From an uncultured Anaerolineaceae bacterium (GTDB lineage: Bacteria; Chloroflexota; Anaerolineae; Anaerolineales; Anaerolineaceae): a stretch of 6,028 nucleotides of DNA. The notes under the pieces were generated by a model. The model did no database searches. It had not been told where the DNA came from and saw only the letters and a list, made by a program, of their open reading frames with translations. The stretch spans positions 1-6,028 of the forward strand of contig CALCQT010000267.1 of the NCBI GenBank assembly GCA_937894825.1, written 5' to 3'. How positions within the stretch are numbered: the first letter of the stretch is position 1; each line of letters starts with the position of its first letter. A program made the position numbers and the translations under genes. This document shows positions 1 through 3,373 of the stretch, piece by piece.

Positions 1-32
1 CACTCTTTCCCTACACGACGCTCTTCCGATCT
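1..32 (+). other. Illumina sequencing adapter (contamination)
   Basis: These 32 bases are identical to the Illumina TruSeq Read 1 primer/adapter lacking only its first A; they end in the familiar GCTCTTCCGATCT. This is synthetic sequence joined to the contig end, not part of the genome. It explains why the first gene has no start here and why the reading frame becomes meaningful only after base 33. Confidence 0.97.
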
Positions 33-33
33 C

Positions 34-405
34 ACCAATCCGCCTCCTTATGAAGCCCCGAATTTGCTCTTGCCGGCGGATGGCGCTTCTTATAATGTCA
101 GCGGTGAGACGATTACACTGCAGTGGGCCGGTGTCGGCACGTTATTGGATAATGAAGCATATGAAGTGAATATTGAAGATATAACCGAAGGAACCGGCCG
201 CAAACTGGTGGATTATGTGAAAGATACGAAATATATTGTTCCAATTTCATTCCGCCCGGGAGATCCTGCCCCGCATGCGATCAAATGGTATGTCCAGCCG
301 GTCCGGCAATCGGGGAGCCAGGCGGACGGAACACCGATCTATGTATCCGCCGGGGCTCGCAGTGCCAGCCGTACTTTCATCTGGTCGGGGGTCGCTGTTC
401 AATAA
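34..405 (+). CDS. C-terminal fragment of a probable secreted or surface protein with a beta-sandwich domain
   Basis: The frame is open from the adapter junction to the TAA at 403-405 and gives 123 residues with no real start codon, so this is the 3' end of a longer gene cut by the contig edge. The visible part begins with a proline-rich linker (TNPPPYEAP), then LLLPADGASYNVSGETITLQ and W-A-G-V-G-T-L, alternating hydrophobic strands, SFRPGD, IKWYVQPVR, and ends in RTFIWSGVAVQ. The P-x-D-G opening, the regular W/Y-rich strands and the absence of cysteine suggest an Ig/fibronectin-III-like extracytoplasmic domain. From memory, similar tails close LysM-type or other secreted proteins of Anaerolineae. 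Catalytic domains, if any, lie outside the window. It converges on the thioredoxin gene 124 bp away. No good terminator follows it on the plus strand. Confidence 0.75.
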   Translation, partial: TNPPPYEAPNLLLPADGASYNVSGETITLQWAGVGTLLDNEAYEVNIEDITEGTGRKLVDYVKDTKYIVPISFRPGDPAPHAIKWYVQPVRQSGSQADGTPIYVSAGARSASRTFIWSGVAVQ

Positions 406-468
406 CCGGTATTTCGTGATGAGTTTTGTATGTAAATAGACAAAGATCGCCGGCAGCCGGTTGGATTG

Positions 469-492
469 AAAAAAACAACCGCACGCCGGCGG
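469..492 (-). terminator. Possible intrinsic terminator of the thioredoxin gene
   Basis: Read on the minus strand, a short GC stem (CCGC/GCGG, plus-strand 479-482 and 489-492, six-base loop) is followed by TTG and seven Ts (plus-strand As 469-475). It lies about 38 bases past the stop of the thioredoxin-like gene. The stem is only four clear pairs, so efficiency is doubtful. Confidence 0.35.
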
Positions 493-529
493 ATTATTTT
501 AACGTTCTCAGAGTTTGCCCGAAAATCAG

Positions 530-865
530 TCAGAATAATTGTGCGAGGAATTCCTTGACGGATTCCCGGAGCGAGGCCTCCGGTACGGCTCCTACCTGTC
601 TTTTGAGGACTTTCCCGTTAGAAATGAACAACATTGTCGGAATGCCCTGAACACCGTATTTTATGGCCCACTGATAGTCCTCATCGGTGTTTACTTTCGC
701 GATCAGCAATTTCCCGCTGTTTTCCTGCGCGATCTTATCCAGCAACGGAGAGATGGTCCGGGCCGGCCCGCACCAGGGAGCCCAAAAGTCGACCACAACA
801 GGAAGCGTTGCTTTCAATACCTTTTCCTCAAATTGATCATCAGTGATGTGGATTGAACTGCTCAT
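530..865 (-). CDS. Thioredoxin-fold protein with a CGPA (single-cysteine) active site
   Basis: The 111-residue product has the full length and layout of a single-domain cytoplasmic thioredoxin: an N-terminal strand/helix, VVVDFWAPW, the active-site loop at 32-35, and the cis-proline motif GIPT with Pro76. Numbering coincides with E. coli Trx: buried Asp26, Trp28, Trp31, nucleophile Cys32 and Pro76 are all present. The resolving cysteine is replaced: the loop is C32-G-P-A35, codon GCC on the minus strand (plus-strand GGC). It is the only cysteine in the protein, so the normal dithiol-disulfide cycle is impossible. A monothiol role is plausible by inference: reducing mixed disulfides with a low-molecular-weight thiol, trapping partners, or acting as a chaperone. 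The ATG at 865 is fixed by an in-frame TAG two codons upstream. Oddly, its nearest good Shine-Dalgarno sequence is 22 bases away. The gene is monocistronic and convergent with the partial gene at the left edge. Confidence 0.93.
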   Translation of the reverse strand: MSSSIHITDDQFEEKVLKATLPVVVDFWAPWCGPARTISPLLDKIAQENSGKLLIAKVNTDEDYQWAIKYGVQGIPTMLFISNGKVLKRQVGAVPEASLRESVKEFLAQLF

Positions 866-893
866 TTTTTTCTATTCGTGATGAATACTCCTT

Positions 894-920
894 TTAAACA
901 AATGACGACAGGTAAAGCAT
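894..920 (-). CDS. Possible 8-residue leader peptide upstream of the thioredoxin-like gene
   Basis: On the minus strand a strong Shine-Dalgarno (GAGGAG, plus-strand 925-930) sits four bases before an ATG that opens MLYLSSFV and then TAA. A second Shine-Dalgarno (AAAGGAG, plus-strand 888-894) begins at the stop codon. The spacing matches that of the ribbon-helix-helix gene in this window. Such a short frame can arise by chance; the support is only the ribosome-binding site and its position in the probable 5' untranslated region of the thioredoxin-like gene. Confidence 0.25.
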   Translation of the reverse strand: MLYLSSFV

Positions 921-950
921 ACAGCTCCTCAAATTCCCGCGATTGGAACG

Positions 951-956
951 ATTATA
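951..956 (-). promoter_or_regulatory. Candidate -10 element for the thioredoxin-like gene
   Basis: The minus strand reads TATAAT here, a perfect sigma-70-type -10 hexamer, about 85 bases upstream of the thioredoxin ATG. The upstream 16-19-base spacing falls in a TA-alternating stretch with no recognisable -35 (TTGACA-like) hexamer, and there is no extended TGn. Transcription would start near 944 and include the possible leader peptide. Confidence 0.3.
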
Positions 957-1078
957 AATGATGAATATAAGAAATATATATGTCTTTACAGATTGAGGGT
1001 TCGCCGGAATCTACTTCGATTGTTAAAATCCATTTCTGTGACATCATTGGAAAATAGCAAAGAGCGCACTGCCCTTTC

Positions 1079-1114
1079 CGTACAATGCGCCTGTATTGGT
1101 AAGTGCATTGTATG
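1079..1114. repeat. Inverted repeat capable of a 12-bp stem
   Basis: TACAATGC (1081-1088) is exactly complementary to GCATTGTA (1105-1112). Two further pairs on each side (one G-U and one G-C each) extend the stem to 12 bp around a 12-base loop at 1091-1102. No T-run follows on either strand, so it does not look like a terminator. It could be part of a structured RNA or a protein-binding site. It is not associated with a gene start. Confidence 0.5.
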
Positions 1115-1394
1115 CCGCTGCATTTGACCTCCGCATCTACGCTGGCGTTTCACTTGAAATTGTGAGGTTTTGAACAAAAAGGAGTTCTATGTGAGTTTAT
1201 TTTCTCTTTGAAGAAAAAGTTCACCGTTTTTTGTTTGGCTTTTTTGCCTGCCGCACATATGAATTGATGGAAGTAAAAAGATAATCGCATATTTATATTG
1301 ATAAACTTTATTGGCTGTGTGGTTCGGCCGATCCGGGTAAGGTACTGAATGATCATTTCGCGTCGAAACAGTGTGCATAAAAAGTGTTCATGAC

Positions 1395-1413
1395 CCGGAA
1401 ACTTCGGTTTTTT
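1395..1413 (+). terminator. Weak terminator-like hairpin
   Basis: A five-pair stem with one G-U pair (CCGGA...TTCGG, 1395-1407, loop of three bases) is followed immediately by six Ts (1408-1413). The shape is that of an intrinsic terminator for plus-strand transcription. No plus-strand gene ends just before it, so either a small transcript is stopped here or the match is fortuitous. Confidence 0.22.
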
Positions 1414-1468
1414 CGAATAGAATGAAGAGGTTTCCACCTTTTATTGGTTGATCATCTCCGGAGAATGG

Positions 1469-1563
1469 ATTTTGCTGCGGGACCATTTATAGCTGGAAAG
1501 CGATTGCTGTTTGCGCTATAGGCGTTGATAGTTTTCACCATCTTGACAGTGTCGCAGCAAAAT
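1469..1563. repeat. Structured element bounded by an 11-bp perfect inverted repeat
   Basis: ATTTTGCTGCG (1469-1479) is perfectly complementary to CGCAGCAAAAT (1553-1563), closing a 95-base unit. Inside it TATAGC (1488-1493) pairs with GCTATA (1515-1520), so a two-level fold is possible. The right arm can instead pair with TTTTTGCG just downstream (to 1575), with two bases bulged, making the two folds mutually exclusive. A T-rich tract follows the right arm on the plus strand. It may be a small RNA, a regulatory structure or a miniature inverted-repeat element. No target-site duplication is obvious at its ends. Confidence 0.45.
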
Positions 1564-1592
1564 TTTCTTTTTGCGAATAAAATGTAACTTAG

Positions 1593-1634
1593 TTTTTCTA
1601 AAATTAGATAATAGGTATTGTTTTTTTTCTAAAA
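1593..1634. repeat. Two 11-bp direct repeats, 31 bp apart, at the ribbon-helix-helix promoter
   Basis: TTTTTCTAAAA occurs perfectly at 1593-1603 and 1624-1634. The 31-bp offset is close to three turns of B-DNA, placing both copies on the same helix face. The second copy fills most of the spacer between the putative -35 and -10 hexamers. CTAA/TTAG half-sites flank the first copy (1589-1592, 1598-1601, 1604-1607). This is the expected arrangement of an operator for a small repressor, and the nearest candidate is the ribbon-helix-helix protein encoded just downstream. Confidence 0.45.
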
Positions 1635-1645
1635 GTGGTTATAAT
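1618..1645 (+). promoter_or_regulatory. Promoter of the ribbon-helix-helix gene
   Basis: A perfect -10 hexamer TATAAT lies at 1640-1645, preceded after a 16-base spacer by TTGTTT at 1618-1623, which matches the first three bases of the -35 consensus. Transcription would begin near 1652, giving a leader of about 118 bases before the ATG at 1770. Because the -10 overlaps the GTG at 1635, that upstream in-frame start cannot be used from this promoter. Confidence 0.5.
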
Positions 1646-1759
1646 ATTGTTAGGTTTTTCCATTGCCATCCGGCATATGCAAAGTCTGGCTAAATGGGTT
1701 CTGAGAAAGCTCACATACAGACCAGAATATCTGCTAAACCGGAAAACTATGCAAAATAT

Positions 1760-1766
1760 AAGGAGA
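1760..1766 (+). promoter_or_regulatory. Ribosome-binding site that sets the start of the ribbon-helix-helix gene
   Basis: AAGGAGA lies a few bases before the ATG at 1770 (four bases between AAGGAG and the ATG). The frame is open back to 1635, but none of the upstream starts (GTG 1635, ATG 1677, ATG 1749) has a comparable site. The 1770 start is therefore preferred. Confidence 0.7.
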
Positions 1767-1769
1767 ATT

Positions 1770-1973
1770 ATGGGTTTATTTAAAATTAGGAAGGGTTACA
1801 ATTCTGTAAGCAAAACTTTCAGACTTCCGATCGAATTAGTGAAAACTTTGGAAGACTTGGCTGAAAACTACAAAATTTCGCTGAATCAACTGATCATCCA
1901 AAGTCTGGAATTTGCGATGGATAATCTTAGCTCTGAAGAAAGTAAGAAGAACGCCAGAACGAAGGTTGTCTGA
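1770..1973 (+). CDS. Small ribbon-helix-helix (Arc/CopG-type) DNA-binding protein
   Basis: The product is 67 residues. After a basic N-terminal arm (MGLFKIRKGYN) comes the motif SVSKTFRLP, the beta strand that inserts into the DNA major groove in this fold. It is followed by helix A (IELVKTLEDLAENYK), the turn I-S-L-N, and helix B (QLIIQSLEFAMDNL). This matches the dimeric Arc/MetJ/CopG superfamily in length and order. The tail (SSEESKKNARTKVV) is charged and probably disordered. Such proteins act as transcriptional repressors or as antitoxins that repress their own operon. No toxin gene is adjacent, so a solitary regulator is more likely. The gene is visibly more AT-rich than the metabolic genes beside it, which may hint at separate acquisition. 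Repeats at its promoter are candidate autoregulatory operators. Confidence 0.8.
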   Translation: MGLFKIRKGYNSVSKTFRLPIELVKTLEDLAENYKISLNQLIIQSLEFAMDNLSSEESKKNARTKVV

Positions 1974-1987
1974 CGACAGCGATTTTT
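1965..1987 (+). terminator. Probable intrinsic terminator overlapping the end of the ribbon-helix-helix gene
   Basis: GTTGTC (1965-1970) pairs with GACAGC (1975-1980) around a TGAC loop: six pairs, one of them G-U. Two bases later a run of five Ts begins (1983-1987). The TGA stop codon (1971-1973) lies inside the loop, so the stem starts within the last two codons. The stem is modest, and another T7 tract lies at 2009-2015. Confidence 0.4.
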
Positions 1988-2073
1988 CCTAACCGCAGAT
2001 TTTTCCTCTTTTTTTCGAGAAACGGATTATGTCCACCCGTGAGACTTTGATACCGGAAAGAAAAATCTGACAC

Positions 2074-2115
2074 AGAAAACCAGAAACAGCAGGGAATTCC
2101 CTGCTGTTTCTGGTT
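2074..2115 (-). terminator. Perfect 38-bp palindrome, likely terminator of the hydratase-icd operon
   Basis: Bases 2078-2115 form a perfect palindrome with 19-bp arms (left arm AACCAGAAACAGCAGGGAA) and GAATTC at the centre. On the minus strand it begins 42 bases after the icd stop, and the stem's final TT continues into TT and then C (four Ts in total). That is the arrangement of an intrinsic terminator for the operon. On the plus strand no T-run follows, so it would serve plus-strand transcripts less well, though the stem itself can form in either RNA. Confidence 0.75.
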
Positions 2116-2157
2116 AAGCGTTACAAAATTCACCGAAGCGTACGATTCCGAATCTTC

Positions 2158-3357
2158 CTAATGCAATCGGTTCCGGATTTCATGGATGAAAGCGGTAGTT
2201 GAGACGGGTCGTGGTGTAAGACCCTCATAGAGGCCCGCCAGGTCTTTGGTGCAGATCCCCTCATCCAAAATCTGAAGCACCGCGGCTTCCAATTTTTTTG
2301 AATATTCAACCAATTCCCGGTTCCCGTCCAACTCGCCGCGTTTGGCCAATGCGCCGGTCCAGGCGAAAATGGTTGCCACCGGATTGGTTGAGGTTTCCTC
2401 ACCTTTCAAATAGCGGTAATAATGACGGGTGACCGTGCCGTGGGCAGCTTCGTACTCGAATTTCCCGTCCGGGCTGACGAGAACGCTGGTCATCATCGCC
2501 AGCGAACCGAAGGCAGTCGATACCATGTCTGACATGACATCGCCGTCATAGTTCTTGCAGGCCCAAATGAATCCCCCTTCTGAGCGGATCACGCGTGCCA
2601 CCGCGTCGTCGATCAGGGTATAGAAATAGCTGATCCCCGCTTTTTCAAAAGCTGCCCGGTATGCCTGTTCGAAGATTTCCGCGAAAATCGACTTGAACGT
2701 TCCGTCATATTTTTTTGAAATGGTGTCTTTGGCGGAAAACCAGAGATCCTGCTCCGCTTCCAGGGCATAGCGGAAACAGGCGTGGGCGAAAGAGCGAATA
2801 GAACTATCCTTGTTGAAGGTTCCCTGCAGGACACCGGGGCCCTCAAAGTCGTAAATTATCTCACGGAAGATCGTCCCGTCCTCGCCGTTGAAAATCAATT
2901 CGGCCTTGCCTTTGCCGGGTACACGGTATTCCGTGCCGCGATAAATATCTCCATACGCGTGACGGGCGATGGTGATCGGTTTGCGCCAGGTCTTGACGAC
3001 CGGTTTGATCCGATCCAGCAGGATCGGGGCCCGGAAAACAGTGCCGTCCAAAATAGCGCGGATCGTGCCATTGGGGCTCTTCCAGATCTTCTTCAGTTTG
3101 TACTCTTCCAGGCGTTGGTCATTTGGTGTAATGGTGGCGCACTTCACACCCACGCCATATTTTTTGATCGCTTCGCCGGCTTCAGTTGTGACGGCATCGT
3201 CGGTGCGGTTCCGTTCCGGCAGCCCCAGGTCATAATACGCTGTCTTGAGATCAACGAACGGCAGGATCAATTCGTCTTTGATCTGCTGCCAGATGATCCG
3301 GGTCATCTCGTCGCCATCCATCTCAACGATGGGGGCCGTCATTTTAATTTTATCCAT
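2158..3357 (-). CDS. icd: NADP-dependent isocitrate dehydrogenase, eukaryotic (type II homodimeric) form
   Basis: The 399-residue enzyme oxidatively decarboxylates isocitrate to 2-oxoglutarate with formation of NADPH in the cytoplasm. It follows human IDH1 almost position for position: VEMDGDEMTRIIW near the N terminus, KCATITP (72-78), KSPNGTIR with Ser94 and Arg100, Arg109, and ARHAYGD with Arg132 at the same number as in the human protein. It continues with catalytic Lys210 in SAKDTISKKYDG, and the metal-binding aspartates Asp250, Asp273 and Asp277 in LIDD and NYDGDVMSD. HGTVTRH at 306-312 carries the Arg311-His312 pair that, in this subfamily, binds the NADP 2'-phosphate. Length and motifs are complete. 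The ATG overlaps the hydratase stop by 8 bp and has its own GAGGTG site seven bases upstream inside the hydratase gene, implying translational coupling. It is the last gene of the operon. Confidence 0.97.
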   Translation of the reverse strand: MDKIKMTAPIVEMDGDEMTRIIWQQIKDELILPFVDLKTAYYDLGLPERNRTDDAVTTEAGEAIKKYGVGVKCATITPNDQRLEEYKLKKIWKSPNGTIRAILDGTVFRAPILLDRIKPVVKTWRKPITIARHAYGDIYRGTEYRVPGKGKAELIFNGEDGTIFREIIYDFEGPGVLQGTFNKDSSIRSFAHACFRYALEAEQDLWFSAKDTISKKYDGTFKSIFAEIFEQAYRAAFEKAGISYFYTLIDDAVARVIRSEGGFIWACKNYDGDVMSDMVSTAFGSLAMMTSVLVSPDGKFEYEAAHGTVTRHYYRYLKGEETSTNPVATIFAWTGALAKRGELDGNRELVEYSKKLEAAVLQILDEGICTKDLAGLYEGLTPRPVSTTAFIHEIRNRLH

Positions 3358-3373
3358 TCGCGGGCACCTCTTT
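3350..3373 (-). promoter_or_regulatory. Overlap and ribosome-binding site coupling hydratase to icd
   Basis: On the minus strand the sequence ATGGATAA contains both the icd start (3357) and the hydratase TAA stop (3352-3350). The Shine-Dalgarno AAAGAGGTG (plus-strand 3365-3373) lies seven bases before the ATG, within the last codons of the hydratase. A terminating ribosome is placed directly at the icd start. Confidence 0.85.

Larger units (their letters stand above)
957..1592. other. AT-rich intergenic region without a convincing conventional gene
   Basis: Short frames occur on both strands (for example minus-strand 1150-1437), but they lack credible start signals and their products resemble no family I know. 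They are rich in Lys, Phe and Asn as expected of AT-rich noncoding DNA. The region does contain inverted repeats (listed separately), a terminator-like hairpin near 1395-1413, and an isolated Shine-Dalgarno AAAAAGGAG at 1176-1184. That site precedes GTG (1191), which opens a 6-codon frame whose TGA overlaps a TTG at 1208. The TTG starts a 19-residue signal-peptide-like frame, MKKKFTVFCLAFLPAAHMN, ending at 1267. These could be remnants of a decayed gene or chance. Confidence 0.5.

Noticed and set aside
997..1011. GGGTTCGCCGGAATC, reminiscent of a tRNA T-arm
   Set aside because: No matching acceptor, D or anticodon arms can be assembled around it.
1150..1437. A 95-codon minus-strand frame in the intergenic region
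   Set aside because: The composition is that of AT-rich noncoding DNA, no family features are visible, and no clear ribosome-binding site precedes its ATG.
1469..1563. The inverted-repeat unit as a complete insertion sequence
   Set aside because: There is no transposase, the unit is only 95 bases, and no flanking target-site duplication is evident; at most it is a miniature element.
1635..1769. An N-terminal extension of the ribbon-helix-helix protein starting at GTG 1635
   Set aside because: The GTG overlaps the -10 hexamer and lacks a ribosome-binding site. The ATG at 1770 has one and gives the family's usual length.
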